The notes under the pieces are model-generated. The model was not told where the DNA came from. It searched no databases and saw only the letters and a list, made by a program, of their open reading frames with translations. DNA of 64,000 bases. It comes from Apiospora phragmitis. Lineage: Eukaryota; Ascomycota; Sordariomycetes; Amphisphaeriales; Apiosporaceae. Every line of letters starts with the position of its first letter. Positions within the stretch are counted from its first letter, which is position 1. The translations under genes were made by a program, and so were the position numbers. Where the stretch lies: positions 186,001 to 250,000 of the forward strand of contig JAQQWL010000009.1 in assembly GCA_038363925.1 (NCBI GenBank), read 5' to 3'. Positions 22,643-34,002 of the stretch are shown here, one piece after another.

Positions 22643-23751
22643 TCACCACCAGTAATCGTCACCATTAATGACATCGTTATCATCGTCGTCTTGTGTCAAG
22701 TCGATGACCACAGGGTGGACATCCATCCGCATGCGCTTGTTCTGCTGGAAGGAGTCATCGTCGGGGGCACTTCGCTTTCGGCTGTTGGTCTGGGATTGAA
22801 GGCGAGCCTGTGAGTAGTGTGTCAGCGTGACGCGTAGGTAATTAATCGAAGAGGCATGGAAAATTCACACATTATCACGCTCCAGGTTCTGAGCATATTC
22901 GCGCACCTCGTCGTCATCCATCTCGTCGGTTCGCGAAATGATGGCCTCCTGCATGAGGCCCTCCATCGATCGGTAGCGGAACTCGAACTCGGCGAAGGGC
23001 CGTTTCTTGGGATCGGCCCAGACGCTCCTCTTCACCAGTCCGTCTCGGTGCTGGGCTGGCAGCGCACGTATCTGCTGTCGGTGTCCGAAGTCGACGCTGT
23101 GGGTAAGGGCCCGATCACCCTTGACGGCCTTTTCGGCGAAGAAGTCTTGTCGAATCAAGGCCTCCGCGGCGCTGTCGTTGCGATCGTTCCGACCTCGTCC
23201 GCCGTCCGCTTCGACAAAGATAGGCTCCTGCATGTCGTAGACGGACACCTTGATTGTACCAATTCTTGAAGCCTCCTTCTTGTGATCCTCGATCTCCTCC
23301 AGCGAGAAGTCGTCATTCGGCACTGGAAGGACGCCCACTGTTAGATTGACAAGTCTCCAAAAGGAAGGGTGTAAAAGTACTCACAGACAGAAAAGCCCGA
23401 GAACCGGAACTTGTAGGACGTGGTTCCTTGCTGGTTTCTCCAGGAACCTCCGTCGACCTTGACACCCCACTCGCGGTAGTCGAAGAAGTTGGGCTCGTGG
23501 AAGAAGCCGGCCTCGACGGAATCGACGTGAACTCGGAAGGCAATGTGGTGGGAGAGGTGTTTGAAGTCGGGATCTTTCAGGAAGCAGACGGCGAAATTGG
23601 CACCCGTCTTGGACTCGATATACTTGGTGACTTTGTGGCAGTCGTCTCGAGATCGGCGGGTTTTGTCGTAGGGATCTGTGTACTCGCGTACGTTGTAGCC
23701 ATTGATCTGAATGGTGACCTCGAGGCCGGGGACGTCATCGAGGATTGCCAT
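22643..23751 (-). CDS. DUF7918 domain protein, copy A, with C-terminal SUMO-interaction-like motif
   Basis: Exons 23385-23751, 22871-23337 and 22643-22807; introns of 47 and 63 nt; 332 residues, intact. The N-terminal part (MAILDDVPGLEVTIQINGY ... DPDFKHLSHHIAFRVHVDS) and the conserved EFEFRYRS near residue 250 identify the DUF7918 domain, an uncharacterised fungal family. The third exon encodes a basic segment (SRKRSAPDDD, NKRMRM) followed by PVVIDLTQDDDD, a textbook SUMO-interaction motif (hydrophobic core plus acidic run). This suggests a nuclear, SUMO-binding protein. That is inference; the family has no assigned biochemical role that I know. First of a three-copy tandem array. Confidence 0.85.
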
Positions 23752-24470
23752 GGCGTCGTTTTGAGCCGCAAGATGGGCAGTGTTTGTACAATACTCTTGG
23801 AGGTTGGAAACAATGAGGGTGTTGGAATTGTTGTAGGTGCTGTCACAAATACCTAGATAAGTAATCAAGTGTTCAGGATAATCAGGGACGGAATAATCGG
23901 TGCATTGGTAGGAAGCTTGATCCCAACGAGATGATGTCAACAATGGGGTAATGCCCGCCCATGAAATGGATACCTGGTGATACGAATGTTACGGCATTTG
24001 AAGTTGAGAACGTTCGAGTTTTGGTACCGTGGGGCGGAGACTTGTTGCTGCCTTGGGCTGTTACTGATGCAGAACAACGTGAGGAAAGAGGTACGGTATC
24101 TAACGTGCCTTCCTTAGACTGACCAATATTTCTGATACGAGCCAGATAATACACAAAAATGGGCTTGATCAAAATCAAAGGGTCGCGAATTCCATACGTA
24201 AAAACTCATCGCATCATGAAATGAGTGGCATTCGCACTGTTATATGAGCATGATCTGTCTGTCTAATAATACAACTGTGTTTTCGGCAATTTGGGTCAAT
24301 CTATTAGCCGCAATAGATGACCATACCGAATGAGAACTTGAGCAAGCAAACCCTCTCTCATGCTCTTCATAAGTATCAGATCCTAGATCTGCTCAGAATA
24401 TCATGCCAATGTCAGCAGTACTTTTGCTAGGCATGTAATGTCCTGCCGCACGTCGATACCTCCTGTCGAG
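23752..24470. other. Intergenic region between DUF7918 copies A and B
   Basis: 719 bp with the promoter of copy A and the 3' end of copy B. No additional gene recognised. Confidence 0.5.
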
Positions 24471-25652
24471 CTAGTCAACGTCGATCTCGACCTTCCCGTC
24501 TTTACGGACCATCTCCTTGTATCTCTTTCGAGGCAACTCCACATTGCCAGAAGCAGAGCGTTTGCGGTTCGATACATCTCCACCGTTTTCTCGCTTGATC
24601 TTCTGGTCGTGATCTTGCTTCACTTTGCCCTAAATCAAGCATGGAGGGTTAGTGGTCAATCATTTAATATATAAAAATTGCGACCTACTGTATTCATATG
24701 ACTGTAGCCAGCACGGGCAAATTGACGTAGCTCATCAATGGACATGCTATCCACGGGATCGGGTCGTTCTAGAACCCCCTCTTGATACAGTCCCTCTGAG
24801 AAAAGGTTAGTGGTGTATCGTTGGACATATTGATAGGATTCCTTACCCTTTGAACGGTATCTGAACTCGAAGACAGCACAAGGTCGTTCAAGAGGGTCTT
24901 GAAAGGCGTCGCTCTGTTCCTCGATAGCCCATGTAGGTTTAGTAGTAGGTGCGGTGTCGAACGTGCTCCGAGTAGTAACCACAGCGCCCTTTAAGACCTT
25001 CTCGGGTATTTCTTGAGGGAAAATCCTCGGTGGGCTTTCCCGGTAATCTGGTTCGTGGTATATCTTACTCGAAGCCGCCATTCGATAGACAGTTACTTTG
25101 ATTAATCCATAGAGCTTCTCGCTTTGCATAACCTCGCTGAGTTGATCGTCTGTCAAGTCACACATTTCGACTATGATGTATGGGTTACAACCATTCTTAT
25201 TAGAGCTTCAACTGGAGCTTACCATGCTTTACCTCGTCGAATTTGTAAAAATACCGCGTCCATCCCTCGCTATCGCTTCCCGAGGTTATAGAGTCAGTGC
25301 AATCAATCCATTCCTCTTGCCGGCTGGGCTCGTCACTTTCTGGTTCGTGACAAATAACTGTGTCAGCTCTGTCAACTGTGACTCTAATGCCGAGATGATC
25401 GCAGTTTCGCGTAAACCCTCTGGTCTTTTCGAGATTGACAGCGAAGTTCTCATCAGGGATCGCTTCAATGTACTTAATGACGTGAGGGATATGCTTGACG
25501 TCGAGAACGACAGGATTGGTGACTTTGGTAGCCGCGACTAGTACTTCCAAATCGATGGAATCGTCATTATCCGGTTGGTCGTATTCTTGGACTTTCTGGC
25601 CGTTAATTTCCACCCAGGCCTCAAGGCCCTCAAGTTCACCGATGACGGCCAT
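24471..25652 (-). CDS. DUF7918 domain protein, copy B
   Basis: Exons 25223-25652, 24847-25170, 24689-24795 and 24471-24629; introns of 52, 51 and 59 nt; 339 residues, intact. Shares the copy-A layout: MAVIGELEGLEAWVEINGQ at the start, FEFRYRSK near residue 240 and PDPVDSMSIDELRQFA. It has one extra intron just after FRYRSK. The last exon is basic (NRKRSAS, LPRKRYKEM) and ends KVEIDVD, a weaker version of the SUMO-interaction motif of copy A. Divergence from copy A is large, so the duplication is old. Function unknown. Confidence 0.85.
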
Positions 25653-26420
25653 GGCGGCGATGATGTTGAGGATGTGAGTTTTGTCGAAGCCGAGAAACGC
25701 GCCGAAAAATTGTTGTTGTCTCCAAACAGGGTGGGGAAATGATGGGTTTGTTTTCAAGTTATCAAATCCCCCCCCGTGGAAAAAGTTGTTGGGTGAGGCA
25801 AAAGTGAATGGGCATGGGTGCATCCATAGGAGAGAAAGTTGTAACGAATAACGCGCGAAGTAACCATCGATTAGCCGTATATTGGAATAAACGTCGGTCA
25901 ACGCCTTAAACGTACACCTAGTATGGAATTAGCGTGGTATAAACATAAGTATTAAACGTCCACAAGAGATTATTCCGTACGTAGATCGCAGCAGTATTCC
26001 AGTATTCTAAATCGCAATTCAATGGTTTATTTACATTAGCCTAGCATGCATGCTACGGTGGTAAGTACTTTGCTGGTATGATGCACCTTCTTAACTTTTG
26101 CCTTTAGCTGTGTCAGACCCAACAGCAACATCATTCTTGGATATTTACGCTTGGTTGGCTGAAAAATATATTTCCTCCATCACAAATGTTTCAACTGTAC
26201 TACCCAGAGCTCACAAATGCGATCTCCTGTTACCATATGCATCCTACATAGGTACATGTAGGTAGCCACCTAATCCTCGTGAATCTGGTCGATATCTTTC
26301 TCTCCCATCTAACTGCACCATATCGCCTCTGTTGCTTCTTGGTAAGATGCCCATCACCAAAGTCGTCCTCTCAGGTACATAGACTCTGTCCTCCACATGT
26401 AGCCCATCACCATGAAATCC
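25653..26420. other. Intergenic region between DUF7918 copies B and C
   Basis: 768 bp. Sequence upstream of copy B is AT-rich from about 25900 to 26250. No coding region recognised. Confidence 0.5.
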
Positions 26421-27616
26421 CTACTTGACTCGCTTGGATCGCAGATCATACCCAGCACTGGGACCTGCTTCGGCGTCCTCCTTTTCCCTTCGCCTTCTTT
26501 CGCTTTCCTTGCTGTTCCCACGGGTCATCAGTATCATCGAAGTGTGACAGTCACAGGCAAAGTATGCAAGGGACGGAGGAGGCTTACCTGCTTCTCGTAT
26601 TCCAGCCCAAGAAGCGCAAGGCGTCGTATCTCGTTAGGTGGGAACTCATCGATGGGGTCGAGTTCCGAAATCACTCCTTCGTCCAGCAGGCCCTCTGCAG
26701 CATGTCAGTTTAGTCCAGACCCAAAAAGAAACAAAGAAAAGGAACATTCCGTCCGAACAGTTGGGACGGTGTTGCCTGTTTGCATTTGACGTACTCTTCG
26801 ATCGGTACCGGAACTAGAAGATCGCGCAGGGGCGGCACACATCATACTGGAAGTCGTCAAAGTACTGCCGGGCCAGCGCCTCTCTCGCCAGGAACCGCTT
26901 CTCGAACTCGACCCGGTGCGTCAGGGCGCGCGGCTAGAACGCTTCTCTCGGCAACGATGCTTCTTCTTGCTCGTCGGACGGCTTGACTTTTATCCCCTTG
27001 GCGACCTTTCGGGGCGCGCTTTCGTTCATCTTGTAGACGAAAAGGCGAAGGGTGCCGTGGTTCTTCGCGCGCAGGCGCTGTTGATCCAACTCCTACGTTG
27101 GCGCATCGCCAGAATCGGCTGCTATTAGAATGTCAGCCCATTATCTCATGTTGAGCAATCATCTCCACATTCTCAGAGGAGAGTAACAGAAGTGACGGAC
27201 CGATTCTCAGCTCCTCGAAAGCGAAGGCATAGTCAAAACAGGCAATTCTGCCGTCGATATAGCCCCTTACACGGCTGTGGAGCACATCCCAGTCGTTGCT
27301 GAAAAGATGTCTCAGCGGAGTTTCTCACGCCGTCGCACTGGGCCTCGATGGCCAGGTGGTGACAGCCGGGAGGGAAGGCGAGCTGCTTGCGGAACCGGAA
27401 CCCGGATGACTTGCCGGCGGTCGCTTCAACGTAGCTGATGACGAGCGGGATGTTCTTGGCATCAAGGGTCACGGTGTAGGAATCTTCGGCGGTCTCCATG
27501 AGTATGTCGGTCTCGATGCCGGCCTTGCACGTGTTGGGTACATCGTACTCTTGGAGTGCTCGTCCGCCCACTTCGATTGTTGCCTCGAGACCGGGGAGGT
27601 CGCGCAGGATCGCCAT
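26421..27616 (-). pseudogene. DUF7918 copy C, frameshift and three in-frame TAG codons
   Basis: Start MAILRDLPGLEATIEVGGR at 27616. Exon 1 runs to 27201. The frame breaks near 27321-27330: the continuation LRHLFSNDWDVLHSRVRGY is one base out. Exon 2 (about 27117 to 26803) aligns with copies A and B (HGTLRLFVYKM, RALTHRVEF, FRYRSK) but contains TAG at 27093-27095, 26934-26936 and 26814-26816, all in one frame. Exon 3 reads GLLDEGVISELDPIDEF, and the last exon ends LRSKRVK at 26421-26423. The third TAG replaces the Glu of the F-E-F-R-Y-R-S signature. Splice sites remain readable, so the decay is recent. It could be dead, RIP-mutated or rescued by mRNA editing. Confidence 0.8.
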
Positions 27617-28201
27617 GGTTGACTGTCGCTGACGGGGCACTGTTTTTACTGTAGATGGGAATGACGAGGATCGTTGACAATAATAGGAGATATCCCAGAT
27701 CTCAGGAGGAGGACACAGCGATCTATAAGAGGCATTTTACTTCCTTCCGACAGAGAAGCTGAGACTTCATGCATTTCCCGCCAGGCTTGCAATAACTATG
27801 AAAAACAAAAGAACATCAAAAGGAGAGAGACGCAGAGGCTAATCGACTGAAAGGAACTTTCTTGGGTAAAGTTTCTGTCAATATTACACATAGCTCGTTG
27901 CGTCACGCTCATTCTCCAGCTGCTATTCCAAACAACAGTAATCGTTCGGGAAGCGACCAATGTTCCGAGGCAATACCAGGCTTGCCCCTGTGTACCCAGT
28001 CGGAACCTTCTAGGCCTTGCTAAATATCTATTCATGAAGAGTAAAGATGAATAGAGAGCGAAGGATCTCTTTGATAACCTTAACCTGAGAAGAAAGACAT
28101 CATACAGGAAGCATACATATGGAATCAGAGCGAATAATAATGAACTGTAAAGGCATCACTAGTGAATCATTTGCATAGTAACGAAGCAATTATCAAGTTG
28201 C
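27617..28201. other. Intergenic region
   Basis: 585 bp upstream of DUF7918 copy C and downstream of the scytalone dehydratase gene. Nothing coding recognised. Confidence 0.5.
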
Positions 28202-28926
28202 CTAAAGCTGCGAGACAGAGACGCGCTCCTGGACCTTGTCGGACCCAGCAGCCGCAGGCTGCAAGCAATCCACACTCTCCGACACCGGCTGCTGCCCCCC
28301 TGCCTCCGCCTCCGCGCCGAACTCGTCGCGGCCGCTGGCGAAGACCTTGTCAAAGTCGTACTCGAACCAGCGGATCTGGGGGTCGAGCCCAGCGAACTTC
28401 CAGACGCCGTCGACCTTGCGGTACCAGTGCGTGTTGGTGCTGTGGGCGTGGCCCTTGACGGCGACGGTCGCCCGGGTCGCGTCGGTGTAGCGCTGGTGCG
28501 GCACGCGCAGCTGGTGCGTGCCGACGACCTCGGTGTCGCTGACTTTCGCCCACTTGCTGCCGCCGATGAAATGCTGCGTCTTGAGCAGCGGGTCGCCCAG
28601 CACGGCCTGGTTCGAGATCATGGCGATGAACTCCTCGGCCGGCATGGCCTCCCAGATCTTGTCCAGGAAGGAGCGGTAGTCAATCTGGGGGTGGGGGTTA
28701 GCCTGCCGATTGGTCTGGAGGGCTCAGAGAAATAAAGGCTTACTCGGAGGGTAGGAGCAATGCACTTCCTCAGCCTGTCCCAGTCCTTGGTGTCGTAACT
28801 GTCGGCCCACTCAACCAGGCAGGCGTTGAGGCCAAGGTAGTCTATTGAGATGTTAGCATGAGTTCCAGAGTAAGACGGCAGTCCGGTAATTAGCCTACCG
28901 TCGAAGGTGATGTTTCCGTTAGCCAT
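28202..28926 (-). CDS. Scytalone dehydratase
   Basis: Exons 28899-28926, 28744-28841 and 28202-28684; 202 residues, intact. Diagnostic SnoaL-like fold sequences: [43 protein letters not shown] (active-site His), QLRVPHQRY (second His), [14 protein letters not shown] and DGVWKFAGL. It dehydrates scytalone and vermelone in DHN-melanin synthesis. No polyketide synthase or hydroxynaphthalene reductase is in this window, so it is not in a melanin cluster here. After the usual end near [13 protein letters not shown] there is a tail of about 35 residues ([16 protein letters not shown] ... SVSQL) of unknown role. A TATATA element lies about 90 bp upstream. Confidence 0.93.
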
Positions 28927-29664
28927 GTTGATGGATGTAATTTCGAATTTGTTGTGTGACAAAAGTAAGGAGTCAAAGTGACCACATATCAGACCTGGAT
29001 GGTGGGAGTGCCACCTATATATGCAGCGAAAAGATTCGTCTGACAGGACGTTGTGTTTCGTCGGCACCCCGTTGGTCGTCCGGACTTGCGCCCCACTGGC
29101 CCAGGCGCACGCTCGGCCGGTCCAAGCCAGTTTTGGACCCATTCGCCGGACTACCCCAACTACATCACGGATCCCATCCCTGCGGCAAACCCAGCTTATT
29201 AGTCAGGGAGCTTGGCCAGAAAATCGCACAAGTCGAAGATTGAGCACCTTTGATTGCCAGTCGATTATAGATTCCATCCAATTTTCTTTCTTTTGCCACG
29301 TTTAAGCATATAGTTGATTGAGCCATGATAATATCTCGGAGTAGGTTTCATCTGCAGGCCGGAAACCGGGCACGAGCCTATCGTTCGTAGTTTCCTTAAG
29401 TTTCTAGCTTGACTTTGACCAAAGGAAAGGCTTCCCTCGCCACACGCCACAATCTTCGCCGCCGGTGGTTGGCTCGCCACGCTTACAAGGCCTCACGCAC
29501 ATCAACGCTCGTGACAATCTCAGCACGCGCTGAACTATGGAGGTGTTGGAAAATGCGAAATGTTTTCCTTAGGCTCACCTAGTCGCAATACGCGGACTTC
29601 ATGTCTGGCAGCAATACTATCAACGGAATCCTTCCTCATTATAATTCGGCCATGCGTAGAGGTA
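28927..29664. other. Intergenic region upstream of scytalone dehydratase
   Basis: 738 bp. A TATA-like sequence (TGCATATATAGG on the minus strand, about 29011-29022) suits the dehydratase. No coding region recognised. Confidence 0.5.
29011..29022 (-). promoter_or_regulatory. Candidate TATA box of scytalone dehydratase
   Basis: CATATATAGG on the minus strand about 90 bp before the ATG at 28926. Confidence 0.4.
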
Positions 29665-31232
29665 CTAATCAAGATCCCCTCTGTCGTCCACGCCGCCACT
29701 TTGGAGAATCATATCCCTCTCGACACCCTCGTGCTCCAGAACATCCACCATGGACTGCAGCCCGTGGTGCACGGCCACGGTCATGGCCAAACCCCCACTG
29801 TCCGCCGTGTCCAGCCTGGCCCCGTGCCGACGGAGCAGGCGGAACATGTCCATGTTTTCTTTCAACACGGCCAGCACGATAGGCGGAGGGGAGTCGTCGT
29901 TGGCCCCGGCCCCGGCTGCGAACAGAGTCTCCGCTACGGAGAACCAACCCTTCCGCACCGCCACCATCAGCGGGGAGTCGGGGGCGTGCAACCTGTTCGG
30001 GTCTGCCCCGTGCTCGAGAAGTAGCCGGACAATGTCAGTATTGCCATGCTTAACAGCATCAATTAGCGTCTTGCAGAATTCGACATGATAATCTTCGACC
30101 CCACCTTGCTCTTGATGGGGTAGGACACCCTGCTCGAGTAAATGCTTTACCATGTCCAGATGACCATGTTTTGCTTTTCGGCGGAGCAACCCAATCTTAT
30201 CGTCTGACGAGTATGGATGTATGGATATGGCTTCTTCGTATTGGTCTGGAACCTACAGCTCTCTTATTTCGTAGTGCTCAAGGGCTGTTTCGCCGGGCTC
30301 TGATTGTGAATAAAATGCAAAGTCGTATGCATCCCGGTGGCCAGAACTGGCGGCGTGGCGGAGGGTCCGATGAATTAGAGGTGTGGGTATAGGTCCGTCT
30401 GGATTGTAGTCCAAGCTGGCCGAGAGGAGAAGACGCAACATGGACACCTCGCCCTTGAGAACGGCGGCGTCCCAAATTGGGCCGAAGATGCCGCTGGAAA
30501 CCTCCTCTGACATCCAATCCCCAGAATTGCCCCCGGAAACCTCCTCTGACTCAGAGATCCAATCAGACATCCAATCTATAGGATATCTTATACGGCCCTG
30601 CGAAACGGCCTTCTCCACAAAAGGTCGATAACCAAGATAAGCGGCCGCGACGCAGAGGTCATCCTCAAGGTCCTCGTCAGACCCCTTGCTAATCCATGGA
30701 CTCTGACGAACCCAGGACAACAGATGGGCCCTTCGACCCCGGTCGCCATCGGTGTGCGCGGCAAGGCGGCAGAGCGATTGCAAACGTGCCATGATGGCGG
30801 ACCGCCCCGCGTCGCCAGCCTGTTCGGAAATAATGACGGCGGCACGTCGGATACGCCCGGGAATTGTCCTGGGGTCTTTCTCCCTCCATGCATGGTATGC
30901 CAGATACCGGTAGACATAAGAGTACCATTCTGAATTTAGCCGCTCCTCCCGGGGGCGCATGCTGTGCCATTTGCTGCGCAGCCTAAGCCATGTCTCTGGA
31001 GGGTCATGCAGAAGGCGGAGACGGAAGATGGCGTCGTCGATGAAGTCCTTAAACATGCCTGTAGGCCGCAGATGGTGTGAGCTGTGGAAAGGTTCATCAT
31101 ATGCATTCGTCGTGGATATGACAACTTACGGTTCACGACGCGGAGTCTCATGACCCGCTTGAATTCCCGCGAATAGACGATAGCTTCAAATATGCGCTCC
31201 ACGAGCTCCGGAGGGAAGTCTAGCAAGTTCAT
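29665..31232 (-). pseudogene. Ankyrin-repeat protein with an in-frame TAG
   Basis: Exon 1 is 31130-31232 (MNLLDFPPELVERIFEAIV, an F-box-like start) and exon 2 is 29665-31058; the 71-nt intron joins VVN/R and MFKDFIDDAIF. The protein would be 498 codons with C-terminal ankyrin repeats (HGHLDMVKHLLEQG, HGNTDIVRLLLEHGADPN, SMVDVLEHEG). One codon at 30253-30255 is TAG, between REL and VPDQYEE, and the same frame is open on both sides. I tested GT-AG introns around it; none keeps the frame. It is therefore a nonsense mutation, an edited codon, or an intron hidden by a sequencing indel. A repeated short motif (SEEVSGGNSGDW / SEEVSSGIFG) lies near 30480-30560. Confidence 0.7.
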
Positions 31233-32612
31233 GGCGGCTAGCAGCTGGAAGCATCAAGGTCCAGGCGTTGGTTAGACTGAGGAGCTGATCAATAGGTGGT
31301 GGTTTACGTCCAGCTGAATTCGGTAGCTTCTTCCGCAGTGTCTGTTCGGTTGCCTAATAAAAGTGGATACCTTATTATTAGTGCATTCCACCTTAGGAAG
31401 GGCCGCCCTAATTAATTCTAGGTCTCGTTTACGTGGGAGACAACATCGAATAAAAGATGCTTATCGAAATCTGGCACTGGTCGCGAGACGCTTCCCATCG
31501 ATCGCCAAGCCAATTCAACAGATCCAAGGCCCGGAAGATCGGATAGTCGCCAATCCAATTCCAGGAACAGCTAATTAAGTGAGAGCCGTGCCCTATCACA
31601 GTGGGGAACCGTTGAGTGTAACGGCCGCTTAAAGGCCCATTGGGCTTCGCTTCGGGGCGATCCCGAAATCTTACTGACGAAAGAATGGGCAACGGCACGA
31701 TTAACAGCTACCCCATCCCTGCATGGAAGCACAGCTGAAAGCTCCTAACCGTAATACCATGCCGAAGGTTGGTAATTTCTAGACCTTTTCCATAATTGAA
31801 GCAGATGCTCAAGTCCGGGTTCTCTAGGCGTGCACGCGCTAGGCGGAAACCCCGTTGTTTGTTGTGATAAAGTACATGTAGATGCTTCTGCTTCATCTAC
31901 ACCTAAAGAGCGGCCATTTCAGGAGCTAGAGATTCAAGAGTATTGACTGACAAAGAAAAGCGAACTCAATTAGGTTTGAATCGTTTCCTTGCAGAACCCG
32001 GGCCAAAGGGACTTTAAGTAGGTATTAAGGGACCACTATTACCGGGGCCAGTGACTTTATCCGTATTAAGGTCCCAAAAGTCCACCAGTCACGCCGGCTT
32101 GGCCCCCGGTCGGGCCTGATGCTTCCGCACTCCGCGTGACGATCAACAAGGTTGGAGGGCAACTTGGAGGGGTATACCCGGCTGCTACCCCGCCGTCTTC
32201 AGTAGATTGGGGCCTCATATTAGCCGCCATTGCCCTCCGGACTGGTTTGACGTCTAGTCATGTACGTCACGCGTGTTTCTCACTCTGTGCGCCTGACAAC
32301 AACTCCCGATGGAAAGGAACATGCTGCAGAACTTGAACGGGGTGGAGTACGTCACCACTAAAAGTGCTCAATTGAGAATGCGGTCCTAATGGAGGATATT
32401 GAGTGCAACGCCGTGCCGGAGAGGAGGAAACACTTCAGGAGGAATGCGACTAGGAGTACTAAGTAATCTATAAGAAGCTCTTCCCTCAAGAACCTATGAA
32501 TAACTACTCCGTTTGATCTGATCTCGTGCACCATCGGAGACCGCCTCGTCCTTCAGCATACCAGCAACGCTTGATTGATATAGCCCCTGCCACTATTAAA
32601 TCTACCACGACG
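31233..32612. other. Divergent intergenic region upstream of acetylxylan esterase
   Basis: 1380 bp between divergent genes. No coding sequence recognised. A TATA-like CTATAAGA lies about 140 bp upstream of the esterase ATG (about 32467). Confidence 0.5.
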
Positions 32613-33692
32613 ATGCAGCTCAAGTTCGCCCTCCTCACGGCTGCGCTTGCCGCCCTCGGCAACGGCCAGTCCCCGACCCAGGTCAGCGGCTTTAATGCCG
32701 GCCCTACTAGGCTTGGCATGTATGTGTACGTGCCGCGGACGCTCACCAAGCCCGCGCCCATCGTCGTCGCCGTGCACCACTGCCAGGGCTCGGCCCAGGG
32801 CTACTCGCAAGAGACGCGCTACCAGCCGCTCGCCGACCAGCACGGCTTCATCATCATCTATCCCAACTCCAAGTCGGGCGGCGGCTGCTTCGACGTCGCG
32901 TCTACAGCTAGTTAGTTGCCTAATTACCCAATACCTGTCCAGTAATACTATACTAACCAACCACCCCTTTTCCTCAGGCCTGACCCACAACGGCGGCGGC
33001 GACAGCCAGACCATTGCCAACATGGTGGACTACGCCGTCAAGAACTACGGCGGCGACCGCAACCGCACCTTCGTGACGGGCAGCAGCTCGGGCGCCATGA
33101 TGACGGAGGTGCTCGCGGGCGCGTACCCGGACGTCTTCAAGGCCGCGTCGGCCTACAGCGGCGTGCCCGACGGCTGCTTCTACGTCCAGGGCTCGACCGC
33201 GACGCAGGACCCGCCCGGCTGGAACAACCAGTGCGCCAACGGCCAGACCACCAAGACGGCCGCCCAGTGGGGCGACGCCGTGCGCTCGTACTACCCGGGC
33301 TACACCGGGGAGCGGCCGCGGATGCTGATGTAGGTTCCCCTTTTCACTCGCGTGCAGGAGCTGAGACTAATACATTATCCGCAAAAACAGCTGGCACGGT
33401 ACCGCCGATAACACGCTCCGCTACCCCAACTGTAAGTTCAGAAATGCCACACCAAGTATTGTATGCTAACTCGGAATCTGCAGACCAGGAATCTCTTAAG
33501 CAGTGGTCCAACACCCTCGGCCTGACAACTTCCAAGCAGGTGCAAAACACGCCCCAGAGCGGATACACCCAGACCATCTACGGCGACGGAACCTCGACCA
33601 CGGCCAAGCTGGTCGGCTACAGCGGTGCCGGAGTAGGCCACACTGTTCCGGTACATGAGTCTATGGACATTGCCTTCTTCGGCATCGCATAG
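32613..33692 (+). CDS. Secreted CE1 acetylxylan esterase (AxeA type)
   Basis: Exons 32613-32910, 32978-33329, 33391-33431 and 33484-33692; 299 residues, intact. A signal peptide (MQLKFALLTAALAALGNG) precedes an esterase of the PHB-depolymerase-like CE1 group. The catalytic triad is visible: S136 in TGSSSGAMM, D223 in WHGTADNTL and H283 in GVGHTVP. Segments LTHNGGGDSQTIANMV and AYSGVPDGCFY are characteristic of fungal AxeA-type enzymes that remove acetyl groups from xylan; no carbohydrate-binding module is attached. Feruloyl esterase activity is the main alternative. It lies 263 bp from a RIP-mutated transposon yet its frame is undamaged. Confidence 0.92.
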
Positions 33693-33953
33693 ATATGAGC
33701 ACCCGCTACTACAATGCGTGAGGGGTCAGTCTATATACTTTACCCGTGAAACAAGGCGTCGAACCAGATGGTGCAGGTTCCCCACCACTGCTACGCTGGT
33801 GACAAATGTGCATGGGATCCATAGGTTAAAAAGGGGCTACTTTAGTTGCAAATCAAGCTCAGTTGTCTCAATCTATACAGTTGTTCTAGATTATACTGTC
33901 ATTTCAAATTCCTCCCATAGTTATCTCAAGTTGTATAAACAGTTATTCTAAAT

Positions 33954-33955
33954 TA
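33954..33955. repeat. TA target-site duplication, left copy
   Basis: TA immediately outside the left inverted repeat; the matching TA is at 37074-37075. TA duplication is the hallmark of Tc1/mariner insertion. Confidence 0.7.
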
Positions 33956-34002
33956 ACGTACCCCATAAGCGAGCTACGCATATAAGCGAGCTACGCATTT
34001 TT
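33956..34002 (+). repeat. Left terminal inverted repeat of the pogo element
   Basis: 47 bp. It contains the sub-repeat ATAAGCGAGCTACGCAT twice in direct orientation. Against the right repeat it differs at five positions, all C/T or G/A pairs expected from RIP. Confidence 0.9.
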
